The notes below the pieces were generated by a model. It did not search any database. It was not told the DNA's origin and saw only the letters and a program-made list of their open reading frames with translations. 64,000 bases of DNA, taken from Cenococcum geophilum 1.58. Lineage: Eukaryota > Ascomycota > Dothideomycetes > Gloniales > Gloniaceae. Where the stretch lies: positions 256,432 to 320,431 of the forward strand of contig KV748189.1 in NCBI GenBank assembly GCA_001692895.1, written 5' to 3'. Positions 32,359-44,671 of this stretch are shown one piece after another. Positions within the stretch are counted from its first letter, which is position 1. Each line of letters opens with the position of its first letter. The translations under genes and the position numbers were made by a program.

Positions 32359-35273
32359 CTACCCCCTCTTGAACATGTCCTTCATAGTCTTGCGAAACTT
32401 CGACTTCTTCGCGTTCTCCTGCAAATCAGCTTGCCTCTGCCTTGCATTCAAAACGTTCTGCACGAGTGCGTTCACGTTGCCATGGCCCAACTTTCCAAAC
32501 TTTTGCATTAGAAAGTCAGCCAAGGGTTGGTGGGTGGGTATTTTCCAAGGGTCTGCGCCATAGTCCAAGAAACGGTTGACAAGATCGTAGGCCTCCTCTA
32601 TGGTGTTAAGATGCCCGATCATAGCAAAAAGCTCCTGCCAGGGGCTTCCGAAATCTTCGCGGCTAATAGCATTTGGATCGGCACCATAATCCAGCAAAAG
32701 AAATGCCAAACTGGTATTAACGCTTCTCACCGCAGAAAGCAGGAGCATGTTTGCTGTGGCCAGACCGGCGTACTCCGAATTTTTATCTTGAATCTTTGCC
32801 ATGATGTAGGAGTTGAACTCGTTGCCGAAACAGTAGCTAAAGAAGGAGTCGTAGAGCACCTGGGTTTCGAGCGTTCTCCCGGGAACGTCTGCCACAAGCC
32901 AGCTCGTGTTGGCCCAATGGGGCACTGTCTCACCGGCTTGTCTTTCGCCTACAATCTGATCCCAAATGCGATTCTCTGGTATGTATGGCACGATAGTGTA
33001 GATGACCTCTTGTAACAAACTCTCATCTGAGTCTGATTCCGAATTCTCAGATAGGGCACCCCAATAAACATTCCCTGCAATTTCCAACTCGTCGAAAAGC
33101 TCCATCGGAGTATCGTTCTTGGACCGCTCCCATTCTTTGGCGTACAGGGTACAGAGCCCAAAGGACTCCCAGAAGTCTCCAACGATGCTGGGGTCGACGG
33201 GATACCGACTGGCTGTCTTCACCTGCTTGAGGTACGATCCACATAGGCAAGCGACGGCTTCAAAAACCGGTGCCCCTGAGACTATATATTCCCAAATGGT
33301 GCGATTTCGAATAAAGTCTCGGACAGTCCTGTGCAGATATTGTACTGTAGCTTTGTGCTTACGCAGCCTGGGTAGCGGGGATTCGAGAAGTCCCTTGCAA
33401 CGACTTTGTATCCGACGGCGCATAGTCTCAGCTCTGTAGGTGCGTTCCGCTTCTTTGACAGTAGCTACGGGAGCTTTCATCGATTCCTCATAGCCTTCAA
33501 TGGCGTAGGAGACATCCAGAAGCATGAGCGGCTTAACGGCGGACTCAACTAGCTGGAAAAGCTCACTCGCTTGCACAAAATATTCCGGGTTCAATTGATC
33601 TAAAATCTTGCGGAAAAGGTCTTCTAACTGCGTTGGCAATTGGCCAAGCCGGTCGAAGAGGTCGTTCATCGTGTCGCCGTCGCGTAGGCCGTCGAGTAGA
33701 GAGCTCACGACAAGGACTACCCAGAGGAAGACGCCGGAAGCTTTGTCCACGATTTCTGTCATCAGCCCAGTGGCAGCGTCGGCCTGGAACGTTATCAGGT
33801 CTTCCCACCGGGAGCTTACCTCCAACTTTTCTTCAACGTAGATCCGAATGTCATCTCGTGTAAGGTTTTCGACTCGTAACGACGGGGATCGCCTGAAGGT
33901 TTCTTCGAATATGAGCCAAGGGCGACTTGCTAAACATAGTTTAAGATTATGACAAGCAATTTCTCCGAGCTTAACGATGAACGCGGCGAGTTCGGAAGGG
34001 TCTTTGTCGAATTCATCCAAGCCGTCTATGAAAATCATGAAGCGGAACTCTTTCATAGCGACGAGTGTCTTGAGAGCATTACTGAGTTCGAGCGCCGACC
34101 AGGGGTGCAGATCTCGACCGTACAACAGGCAGTTTTGCCATCGGGTAGGGAAAATGCGTGGGATGATTTCCGGGTGCGTACTGACACACTGATAAAGCAG
34201 GCTTTGTAAAAGGCCGAGGAATGACATCTGCATTACCGTACCTGAATTCCAGAAAAAGAATCCTGCTGAGATAAGTGGGCGGTCCAGGCTCCAGTGTTTA
34301 ATATGGGCAAGTGTCCGCTCCTCATGATAGAGGTACTTCATCAACGTGCTCTTACCGCTTCCAGGTTTGCCGGTGATCCAATAGGGTGTGTTCCGATCTC
34401 CGCGAAGCCAACCGGTGAAGCTATCCCACTGAGGTGGTGCTGAGTCCGGAGCTACATCATCCGGACATGATGTTCGGCTGGTACCGTGGAATATCCATTC
34501 AAAAGTCCTCTTATGTGCTTCAGCGATTCTTTCACGTCGTTCTTCAATCTCTGGGAAGAGTAACGAATGATGGATTTGTTTAATGTACAGTTCTCGGCGA
34601 TCGGCTTCTGCACCATCGTGCAACATTGTGGCGAGCAGGTGCATATCATGTTCCTTGTTTGAATTCCGATCGCACTGACGGAGGGACTGGATGAATCCAA
34701 CTTGCCACTTTTGGGTTGAGTCTATAAAGTGTTGAAGCCGCTGATCCAGGTTCCGAGCAGAGGCGTTCCTCCTGTATTCGTAGTCTTGAAGTTGTTCTCT
34801 AAACTTATGATCAGCCGCACCTCCAATTGACGTGGGTTGCAGTACCTTAGCGAGACCAATAGCGCGGTATGAATCTGCCTCTGGTATCTTTCCAGCCTTG
34901 CCGACAATTGCTCAATATTCTCGGCGCTTAAAACTGAATTGAGGGCTTGTCGAAAGCTCTTCCATGCCCGAGGTCTGCTATTGGAAACCTTCAGCTTCTG
35001 CAAAGCTGCCAAAAGCGCTCCAGCCAACTCCCTCGATCCTTCGCAGAGCCTCAGCAACTCACACTCTGAAACCGATGGCTCAGCGCCTGGTAAGGAAATC
35101 AAGTTGGCGCTCATTTCAAGCAGACTGTCTGTGACAGCTTCTAGCTCGAGGTTCTCGACAAGCGCGCCGTCAGCATTGCGTGAAATTTCCTTCCCTTTGG
35201 AAATAAGCTCTCCGGCGAAACCAACAAACTGGATAACATTGGACGCGAGACTCACTGCAGTGAGTGGGTCCAT
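32359..35273 (-). CDS. STAND NTPase (NLR-like) with NACHT domain
   Basis: Exons 35273..34846 and 34798..32359 give 955 residues; the 47-bp intron (34799-34845) is phase 2. The N-terminal domain (about 1-145, MDPLTAVSLASNVIQFVGFAGE) is the helical fungal STAND N-terminal type (Helo-like/'fungal N'). The NACHT module has Walker A GKPGSGKST (286-294) and Walker B FMIFIDGLDEFD (about 397-408), followed by NLKLCLASRPW (sensor 1). A helical region about 480-620 includes the HRTVRDFI motif common in this group. The C-terminus shows two ankyrin-like pieces (LLLDYGADPNA and FLDYGADPW), so the sensor part is short. Such proteins act in fungal self/non-self recognition and cell death in the cytosol; the ligand here is unknown. 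I start at MDPLTAV rather than the Met six codons upstream because family members start there. It looks intact and sits next to AT-rich repeat DNA. Confidence 0.87.
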
Positions 35274-36090
35274 TGCGAGTTGTAGAATCACGTCGCAGGG
35301 TCGTGCGTGGTGGAGAAGAGTTGACTACCACCCAAGGAAACTGAGGTGTGCGAATGGACCTTGCCTGACAGCTGGAGAATAGAAATAATGCTGGCGGTGG
35401 CACTAAGCGGGTCCATGCAGAAGGTAGAGATGAGTTATAGAAGACGAATAGAGGTACAATACAGGGAGATAAGGATAGGGTGAAAGGCTGAGGATTTGCA
35501 CGAGCGACCTGGCTGAAGAAAGCCAGCAACGCTGCGGTTGCTAACAGACGCGCTGCTGCAAGCGCACTGCCTTGGGCTGCGCCGTGTATGCTTCCGCATC
35601 ACAAGAAGCTTCCGCACCGCACGCTGAAGCATCTATAATACAGGGAAGATTGCGATAGCGACCAATTACTGCCTCTGCGACAAGAGACAAGCAGACTTTG
35701 GCTTTATATTAAAGTACAACTGCAGCAATGTCATCGCGCGGCTTCAAAATGCTAAGCTAGTGCAAATACGGCGATTAGTCTGTGTCAGCATGCTTACCAA
35801 TCAATTTCTTACCGTTACGGATGTGTTCTAATATCGAGTACCGCCACGACAGGCAGGGAGCGTGGCCGACCCGCTCCGGCCATAGGGTTGTGAGAAGGCG
35901 AATTCTGTATATACAGTACCAGGCGGCGTTACACTAAATACATTAAAGATAAAGAAAGGAGATCGCCGACTCTTAGAGGTTAAGGTATTGGAGGTCCGGG
36001 TTAGGCTTGGCATAACTTTAGGTTACGTACGACTCCCCCTTTAGTGGTAGCCCCTACTTTTTGGACGCGTTTTTAAGGCCTAGGTTAGTA
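35274..36090. other. Intergenic transition to repeat-rich DNA
   Basis: The first ~400 bp are likely the STAND promoter and leader. Beyond about 35830 the sequence takes on repeat-like character (GC-rich then AT-rich patches). No gene recognised. Confidence 0.4.
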
Positions 36091-36429
36091 CGGAGGCAGC
36101 GTTCAAAAGTTTCGATCACCCCTATCACGCTAGCCCTTAGTGGCTTGGTGTGGCGCGAGCGAGGCTTGGCGCGCACGGCGGCTAAGCCATTAAAGAAGCC
36201 ATAGCGACGAGGTGGTAGGCGGAAGAAGTAGCTATATATATCCTATATATCTACACTACACTAGGTATCAATTATGATGTCATCTATCTACACTCTCTCG
36301 TCGCAGAGAGCAAAAATCCATCTGCTACTCTAGCTTCCTTTCCAGTTAGGACGCCAAGGCATAGTGACGTGGCGTTTTTTGTGGCGTTTTTGTGGCGTAG
36401 GGGCGATCGAAACTTTACAGAGGTCCTTA
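36091..36429. mobile_element. Small Tc1/mariner-like MITE
   Basis: Inverted ends contain AGTTTCGATCACCCCTA on the left (36109-36125) and TAGGGGCGATCGAAACT on the right (about 36398-36414), with weaker pairing outwards to a TA near 36089 and near 36430. The GGCG...TTCAAAAGTTTCG-type end resembles fungal Tc1/mariner and pogo ends. It is about 340 bp with no coding content. The outer boundaries are approximate. Confidence 0.55.
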
Positions 36430-37055
36430 TTACACGCCTTTGACCTTATCATCGCCTTAATAATCTATTTTTTAACCCTCTTTCTATTCTTATACCTATA
36501 CTAGCTCCTAGCTTACGCGGGGCTTCTAATTTTATATAGAATGGCTTACTATAATTCTAATTCTATAATATAGAGCTCTCTTCTTCTTCTCCTCCTTTAA
36601 TATTTACGCGTTTAGTGGCTTTATTTACCTATACCCATACCGCGCTTATATATCTTCCCCCTAACCTCTTATAGAGATTAAGTCTTTTAAAAATCTTCTT
36701 ACCCTATAGTCTACTTTGCAGTTAAAGAAAGCCCCCCTAGCCTCCTCCTCCTTTTCCTTCTATAGCCTCTAGAACGAATTTAAGGCCTAAATAGCGCGGC
36801 TATAAAATATTTATAAGAGGGCGTATAAGCTAAAGTAAAAAGAGTGGGAAGACTAGTATATAGGACTAGAAGGTAATATAAACGGCGTCTAGGTAATAAA
36901 AGATAACCTTTACCTATTTTTAGAGTAGTAAGTTATTAACTAAAAATTATAGGCTGCTAGCTATTAAAACCGGAAATTAAAACGGAAAGAGATATAGAAA
37001 AATAGTAAGTAGGTAAAAAAGAGGTAAAAAACGATTAAGTAGGTAGGGTAGCTAG
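36430..37055. other. AT-rich decayed repeat, unidentified
   Basis: Strongly AT-shifted sequence. A Lys-rich run toward the right side (about 36950-37040) recalls the basic tail of pogo-like transposases, but the signal is too weak to call. It ends at the LTR of copy A. Confidence 0.35.
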
Positions 37056-38513
37056 TGTTATAAACGCTTTAAGTACGATATTATAACTACTTAGAGAAGA
37101 GTTAGAGGAAGCTAGTTAGTTAATTTAGGTACGGTCTAAGATAGAGCTAATAGAGCTATGTAATAAGGAATAGTAGGCCGTCGAAATCGGACTCTGCACC
37201 TGTACGTGGTGACGGCTACGAACCTGGTCTTCGAAGTTCAGATCCAGAGCCAACGCAGAGACGTCGCATAGCGTGCGGACAGGACCTGTGGTGGTTGTAG
37301 GCGTTAAGGGCGGTGGTGAAAAATTTTCAGATGGTGAGATCTTGAAAACCACTACTGTTGGCTCTCTANAGTACGACNACTACTACATTCTCCTATCCAG
37401 GGCACCTGTACGATCCAACATGGATGCATAGTATTCAATATCATCCCCCGTCCCCTAGTAGAAAGCATTAATAACCTTATATTAATAAATAAGCAAACGC
37501 AAATGAACGAACGAATGAGCAAATATACGGCCCCTCCTAACCCCTAGGGCGATCGCCCGCGGAGCATACGGTCACTCGCCGTACTGNTATAATACTACTA
37601 AAAGCGGCAGCTAGATAACCCCGTACGGTTTTCCTTGTCTCCTCTTAATAGAGTAGTGCCCTTAGAGAGGGCCTAGTAACTAGGGCCTAGGCATAAAAGA
37701 TACCCAAATACATATATACACATCCCGCTTTTATCTTTTAGTTTTAGAATAGTAGAACGGATAAATCCCCCTTACGCCTTTAATAGGCCTTAGGGGGGGG
37801 GAGGCATGGTGTATATAGTAATAGTTAACAAAAGACAGTATATAGGGGGTAGTTAAAATACGGGGCATAACTATAAGCGTATAGTAATTGATTGGCAAGG
37901 CCTAGCTAGGACGTAGTGAACCCTAGCTTTAGATAAGCTAGAGAAGGAAGCAGTGGTTCCTAAGGAGTTTGAAATATCTAAGGAGGAGGACGAGCTATAG
38001 GCCTGTAGGGCCGCTGCTCGTGCAGGCATGGCAATTCGGGGTTTTTCATCCTACTGAGGTGGCTTATAGAGTTTTTCCTCCCCTAACATATTAGGGGTTT
38101 TCTTCTTGTAAATTTATAAGTTTCCCCTATATACGGAGTAGTCTGCGTGGGCCATATAGGATCTGTATTAGACGTTAAGCAATAAACAAATTAATTAATA
38201 AGGAATAGTAACTAAAGTTATATAATGTTATACGCAGTATATACAGTATATAAAGGGAACGTATATATAATATGTATAACACGTATATTATATATAAGAA
38301 GGATTTTATAGGAGTACGGTTATATATTTAAAGGACCACAGTCCCTACCTAGATAGTTCCTTCCTTATAGTAATTCTTAGAATATAATTAAAGTTAATCT
38401 ATTAGGTAACTACTCCGCCAGTTATTATTATATTATTAACTTTAATTTATATTACCTATATACCTAACCTAATAATAAGCCTATTATAGTACTTACTATA
38501 AAGATCCGTTATA
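37056..38513 (+). repeat. 5' LTR of Gypsy copy A, split by insertion E
   Basis: Reverse complement of the copy B LTRs. Subtracting the 1,020-bp insertion and its 15-bp duplication leaves exactly 423 bp, the length of both B LTRs. Starts TGTTATAAACGC. Confidence 0.85.
37176..38195. mobile_element. Insertion E in the LTR of copy A, 15-bp target duplication
   Basis: Flanked by identical 15-bp copies TAATAAGGAATAGTA (37161-37175 and 38196-38210); the intact LTRs of copy B have this site once. A long target duplication and an A-rich right end (CAATAAACAAATTAAT) fit target-primed insertion of a LINE or SINE. No reverse transcriptase is visible, and the family is unknown. A patch at about 37190-37370 is less AT-rich than its surroundings. 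Three ambiguous bases (N) occur. Confidence 0.7.
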
Positions 38514-38953
38514 TAATTACTACCTAATTATAGTATTAAATATAGAGAGTTAAATAACATGCTACTAAAAGCAGCTATTATAACGCTATTAACGGCGGCA
38601 ACTACTTTAAGGTTAGGAGGTAATACTAGTATAATAGATACTAACTTATAACAACCTATGACGGTTAGATAACTATAAAAGATAGTTAACTAGTTAATAA
38701 CAAATAATGCGGCGCTAGAAGAAAGGGTTAATAGGATAAAAGCGGTAAAGATTAAGCTATTATTAATTAAGAGGTATTTAGGAGAAAGATTAAAGCTTAA
38801 AGGATTTTTTATATAAATGTACTTTAAGGTTATATAAGAAGGAGCGAAGTTACTAATACCTATAGATTGAATAGCATATGCAGGACTGTTCCTATTAGGA
38901 AGAGTACTTAAGTAGTTTAAACCTTACCTTACGGAAATATAGGTAAATGGAAT

Positions 38954-39121
38954 TGTTCGGGTCACGGTGGGGGGGGGTTTTGGTTTCAATCGATTTCTTC
39001 TTTCTCTTTCTACTTCTATAGGTGGAATTTGATGGATCTCCTGAGCTCGCTTAGCTCACGTGGTTAACCCAATTAGTTATAAGTAACCGTGTCTACTATA
39101 TTACAGAACCTTATTCAGACA
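38954..39121 (-). repeat. LTR of element F, left
   Basis: 168 bp, TGTTCGGGTCACGG to TTCAGACA; nearly identical to 40809-40976. Confidence 0.88.
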
Positions 39122-40808
39122 CTGGTAATAACTAGGAAATAAGAGAAAGGGGTACTAGTAAATAAGTCCGTAGTCTCTATCCCTCTCCCTTTTTAAATTC
39201 GGTCCAAAACACCTCCGCCTTAGGGTCGCCGTAATAACTAGAATAGGGTTCTATGTTAAGGTAGAAGTTAGAAGCTCTAAACCTTGCTGTAAAGGTATCC
39301 CCTTGGTTATTGTTGTTGTTATTGGTATTACTATTACTGCCCTCAAAATCGGAGATATATTGACGTATTTTTTAGTCCCTTTCGTCCTTTGTATGGTTCG
39401 TAGACTAATATCTAGATTTACTGCATATAAAGCACTTTTTACCCTTATTACGGTATTGACGGTTAGGGGGGTGATATTATTGGTCGGTATAGAATGATTT
39501 AATCTCTGGTTCTTGTTTACTGTACGTCGCGATTAAGGATTTAATGTCGCTAATAAGGCCAGTAAGGGTAGTAGCGGGTTGGAAATAGGCTGGTTTGCAA
39601 GCTAATACATCTTAGTATATAGTAAGAAGCTTATTATAGAATATCGTGTTATTCTAAAGGTCCTTTGCTAACCCGCGTTGTAGCTGCCACATCTTATTAA
39701 TTAATACCTGAAATGCTTAGCCTGTATTAAGTCCTTTTTAAGCAGTGACTTGTTTAAGTATAATCGCATTCTACTTTGATAGGATGTCGCGTTTATATTC
39801 GTCGCCCTTAAAGTATAATTTTAGGCCTATATATACATTCTTAAGAAGGTTAAGGTCTTTAAGGTAGGTAAAGTAGTATTTAAGAGTAAGGCCGCGGAGC
39901 ATAGTAGGAATAGCAATAATATACGCTTGCTTAGGGACGCCAGCTTAAAGGCAGTAGTTTTGGAAGATCTTAAACTTAAAATTAAAGTTATCTTGTTTGC
40001 TGGAGTATTTAACTTCGTCCGTGTAGAGCTTAGCTAAGTTGGTAATCTCTCTTCCGAAGCTTCCTTGTACGGCGAGCTGGTCTATAGCTTAGGTCGCAGT
40101 TGGTAGTAATGGTAGAGCTAGGGTAGGGTCGTCGGTAGGGTCATCAGTAGGGCCATCGGTAGGGTCATCGGTAGGGTTGTTGGTAGGGTCGTCGGTAGGG
40201 CCATCGGTAGGCCATTTTGAGGGAGTTGGTTTGTGAATAGTTCCTAAGAGGCCGTCTGCAATTAACTTCCTTGCCTCCTTCCGTACGTATACTCTATTTT
40301 TACGGAGGTAATCCCTGATCTTCTTCAATCGATCCTTGCTAAGGTCATTAAGTATATCCCTTATAAATGACTCAAAGTCGTCGACAAAGCTCTCCTATAA
40401 GTTAAATCCCTTCTATCTATTCTCTTTATATATCGATAAACGCCAATTGACAAATGCCTTAATTTCCTTAATGTCGGTTGCGGTCGCATCGATTCCAGTC
40501 TCCCATTTTTTAGTCTCCCATTTTTCAGTATTTGACGCGGAGGTAGCCATTACGTTAGTATTTGTTGCGGAGGTAGCCGTCTTTTGGTTCCGCAGTTGAT
40601 TCGACAGTTAGACTAGAAGCGTGGAAACACCCATAAACTAGTTGCTCTGAAGGCGTGATGGACGCAGGTCAGAAGCGCGAGTAACCTCACAAACTGGCCT
40701 TTAGGCTTAGCAAGCAATACCTTGATTCTTAGCCTTTGACAAGAGGTCTAGAGAATCAGACAATGCCTTTCTTCGTTATTCCTTGCTAATCTGTGCGGCA
40801 CTGATCAG

Positions 40809-40976
40809 TGTTCGGGTCACGGTGGGGGGGGGTTTTGGTTTCAATCGATTTCTTCTTTCTCTTTCTACTTCTACAGGTGGAATTTGATAGATCTCCTGAG
40901 CTCGCTTAGCTCATGTGGTTAACCCAATTGGTTACAAGCAACCGTGTCTACTATATTACAGAACCTTATTTAGATA
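40809..40976 (-). repeat. LTR of element F, right
   Basis: 168 bp, same length as the left copy; the differences from it are mostly transitions. Confidence 0.88.
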
Positions 40977-42958
40977 GGAATAATAACTACTAATTAAGAA
41001 GTGTAGTTTATATTCTTAAGTTAAGAAGGGTTTACGGAGCGACTTATATAAATGTTTAGAGACTTAGAGGCAGTTACTATAGCGGAAAGAAAAATCTAAG
41101 ATATTATATAATAAACCTTAGTAATTAAGTATATAATATAGTTCCAGACGTTAGCGATATAAGTTAAGTAAAATAATAGAGCGCTTATAGTACAGTATAA
41201 ATAAGAACTTAAGGCTAAAGTCTAGGATATAATTATTCTAATAGAAGATATAGATACCTTAAGGGATTTAATAGATTAAGCGATTAAGATTAACAATTAG
41301 ATTTACTAAAGGGAATAGGCTAAAAGAGGCTAAGATAGAGTTTTATAGTTATATAAGGCGTAGAGTACATAACAACCAAAGCTAAGTTAAAAATTATGGT
41401 ATAGCGTAAAGCTAATAGACCTAAGCGGTACTAAAGAAGTCTATAAGAGATAAAGTAAGAAACTATAGAAACCTAGAGGTTAAGGATTTAGTAATTATAG
41501 GACTAAAGAGTAGAGGCTAAACTAGGGATCTTAGTAGCAGAAGATGGTTAGGCGGACTCTGTAGTAAAGTTAATAGTTTAAAGACGGAGTATATATAAAT
41601 TATAGAAAATAAGGTTACTTCGCGAGGGATTATAAAGATAGTTAGAGTTATTATATAATAAAGGGAACTAGACTAGTAGAAGATATATATATATAAAGGG
41701 ACGATAGTATATTATAAGGAACAAAAAAATGTTTAATTAAAAGTTTTGCGTTCTATTATAATAACGTATACCAAATTTATAAAGACGCTAAGTATAGCGT
41801 AAGCTATTAGCTATAGGAGCCAAAATCCTTAAAATATAGGGGAACTAATAAACCAGCTCGTAAATTAGATATTAAAGATAATAAATTTAATATAGGCGAA
41901 ACATTCTATAATAATAAGGTAATAAAGGTAGCTTACTAGAAGTATATAGACCTTAGAGATATTATAATAGAGGTAGAGGATAATTCTACTATAGAATAGG
42001 GAATATTAGTAGGGATCGAGACCCTACTAGATACAATATCTATCGCTTTATAAGACGTAAAAGAAGTAGAGTAGCGAGCTACTTCGGCACTTAATAAAGG
42101 TAAAAGGCTAAAGGCTTAAGATTTTTAAAATAAAATAAGGTAGACCTAAGGACCTATAACGGACAAGAACCAATAAAGTAGGGTAGTAGCTTAGTTTAAA
42201 GATATACAAATAAGCTTAGAATAGAGTTTCCTATAGGCATAAGATTCTTAAGATAAGAAGAGTAAGATTTAAGACTCTTAAGATAAGATAAGGACACCTA
42301 AGCCTAGTTAGACTAAGGTAGGAGTAAAGCTTAAGATAAAAGCTAGCTTAAAACTAAGAATCCTATAAAACTAAGACTTTAAGATATAAATAAGGACTAC
42401 TAATAAGATTAAGAAGTAAGAAGACTTTAAGGATCTACTTATAAGACGCGAAAAGAAAGAAACTATAGAGGAATTTAGAGCAAGAATTACCTTATGGCAA
42501 GAATAGAAACTAAATAAGAGATTTAGTATATTAGGTCGTATAAAGAATAGAGCACCTATATAAAGAATTACTAATAGGCCTAGGGTAGGTATACTAAGAG
42601 CTAAGTGGCTTACTAAATTAAAATAAGAAGAGGATTTAGGGATTTTAACTAGGTTTAAGGAACGATATATAAAGGGCTATTATAATATAGTAATAAGAAG
42701 ATACTTCTTTACGGATAAGCCGTATATACTTAAAGGGTTATACTAAAAGTGGTATAGATAACGACATAATAATAAGTAGGAANATTTCTATATATAGCTA
42801 GATAAAAAAGTTGTTTAAGACCACCTAATTATAGAAAAGGCTATAAGTTATATTAAAGGAGCCTTAATTATAATATTAAAGGATCTAAAGGAGCAATTAG
42901 AGGACTAGAGAAGTAAGAGGTAAATCTTAATACCTATAAATAAAGTTATAACGCTTAG

Positions 42959-43381
42959 TGTAACGGAACCTTATAGCAAGAACTATAATAGGCTCGTTAA
43001 TAGGCTAGGTGTATAGGTAATGTAAATTAAAGTTAATAACGTAATAACAACTGGTGGAGTGGTTGCCTAATAGATTAATTCTAATTATATTCTAAGAATT
43101 ACTATAAGGGAGGAACTATCTAGGTAGGGACTAAGGTCCTTTAAATATATAACTATACTCCTAAGAAATCCTTCTTATACGTAATGTACGCCTTATATAT
43201 AAGGTACGTAAGTTCTTCTTATTCCTCTTATTTAATATATAGCACGTTATATAACCTTGGTTACTATTCCTCGTTATATAATTCTACTAGCTCTATTTTA
43301 AACTATGCTTAAATTAACTAACTAGCTTCTTCTAACTCTTTCCTAAGTAGTTATAATATTGTACTTAAAGCGTCCGTAATA
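42959..43381 (-). repeat. LTR of copy B, left
   Basis: 423 bp, starting TGTAACGGAACC; it aligns along its full length with 56537-56959. Confidence 0.9.
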
Positions 43382-44505
43382 CTATCTCCCTCCTTTTTAT
43401 CTTTATCCTTAAAGATTTTAAATATCTCTAAGTTGTTTACTAGAGGTGTAATATTTGTCTAATTAATTTAGTTAATATTATTACTTATTATACCTAAAGC
43501 AATTTCTTCTTCACACGCCCAACGTCGTGCTCGTACTGTTGCTATAATATTATCTCTTAGTAAGATTATACCGTCTCCGTGTTCTCGCTATTTAAAAGAG
43601 GGGTTAGTTTATATTACGTTAGCGAACCCATCCTCTTAATAACCGTCCTCTTATTCAGAGTGTACTAAAGCGAATATTCGTTCGTTTTACGACGTTCGCT
43701 CTACCTCTAATGCTAAATATACGCGACCTATTACTCTAAATAGTCGTCTAGTTCCCTAATTAATTTATCTTAGGGTCTTATATTTAATCTACTACTACAC
43801 AGCTAGATAGTAAACTGTCTTAGGCTCTTACTAAGCTAGAATATTTTTAGGATACAGAACAGAAGGCCCTAGATGCTTATATTACGGCGTTTACTTATCT
43901 ACTTTGTCTTAAGAAGGTTTATAAGAAGGTTTGTTCTAAGGAGTAGAAACTTATAAAATAGGGTCTATAGGAACTTGGTAATAAAAGAACGGATTCTCTT
44001 TTAATAGAGAAGGAAATAGATCTAAGTAGTTCGGCAACTACTCTTTTTAGGTCCCCCTTAGGTGACTTATTCTTTAACAATCCTTCTTTATTAATACTAC
44101 CTAACCCAATCTCTTCTAATACTCCTATACCTTTCCTATAGCGTTCTTTAAATTTTTTAGTAGCTCCTAGGTAGTCTTAGTATAGCCTATCTACTTTACT
44201 TTGTACTATATTTTATCGTTAATATCCTTATAACTAATGATCTTTAAAACTTACTATTTGTCTTCCTCTTACCCTTTATATATCTCTACCTTATAAACCA
44301 GTGGCTTAATATTCCCGTATACTGGCTCTAGTATTATAATATACTATATAGGGTAGATCTTTATTTTAGCTAGTAAGTTTAACTTAAACGTAACCGGTAA
44401 AATCCTTTTTATAATCTTAAAAGGTCCTAGTCTAATATAGTCTAACTTCTTACTTAGTTATTAACTCTTGAAATTTTTATATAGTAGCTATACTTTATCT
44501 CCCTC

Positions 44506-44671
44506 TGTCGGGAATGAGGCAAGCGGTCGTCACGTGACGCCGCGGCACTAGCGTGGTGAGGAGTCTTAAGCTCCTCGCCCTTCCTTATTCCAATTAATAA
44601 GCTTTATTAACCAACATCACTATAACCTACTTAAGTAGTCGTTATTAGTGAGTCACCCTATATAACTAACA
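44506..44671 (+). repeat. LTR of copy C, left
   Basis: 166 bp; closely matches 50414-50579. It contains a GTCACGTGAC palindrome near 44530 and a CGAGGAGCTT/AAGCTCCTCG-type inverted pair. Confidence 0.88.

Larger units (their letters stand above)
38954..40976 (-). mobile_element. Small copia-like LTR element F, gag only (fossil)
   Basis: Direct 168-bp LTRs (38954-39121 and 40809-40976) are flanked by GGAAT on both sides (38949-38953 and 40977-40981). The interior of about 1.7 kb is read on the minus strand. Gag-like sequence starts near 40550 (SNTEKWETKKWETGIDATA), passes a PTDD tetrapeptide repeat (about 40100-40215) and reaches a zinc-knuckle region near 39410-39450 (KKCFIC..., STNHTKDERD). 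No protease, integrase or reverse transcriptase is present, so it was non-autonomous, probably mobilised by a Ty1/Copia partner. It is broken in several places but less AT-shifted than its host, copy A, and so is younger. Confidence 0.85.

Noticed and set aside
36430-37055. Pogo-type transposase C-terminus
   Set aside because: Only a vague Lys-rich similarity in AT-shifted DNA; not enough to call.
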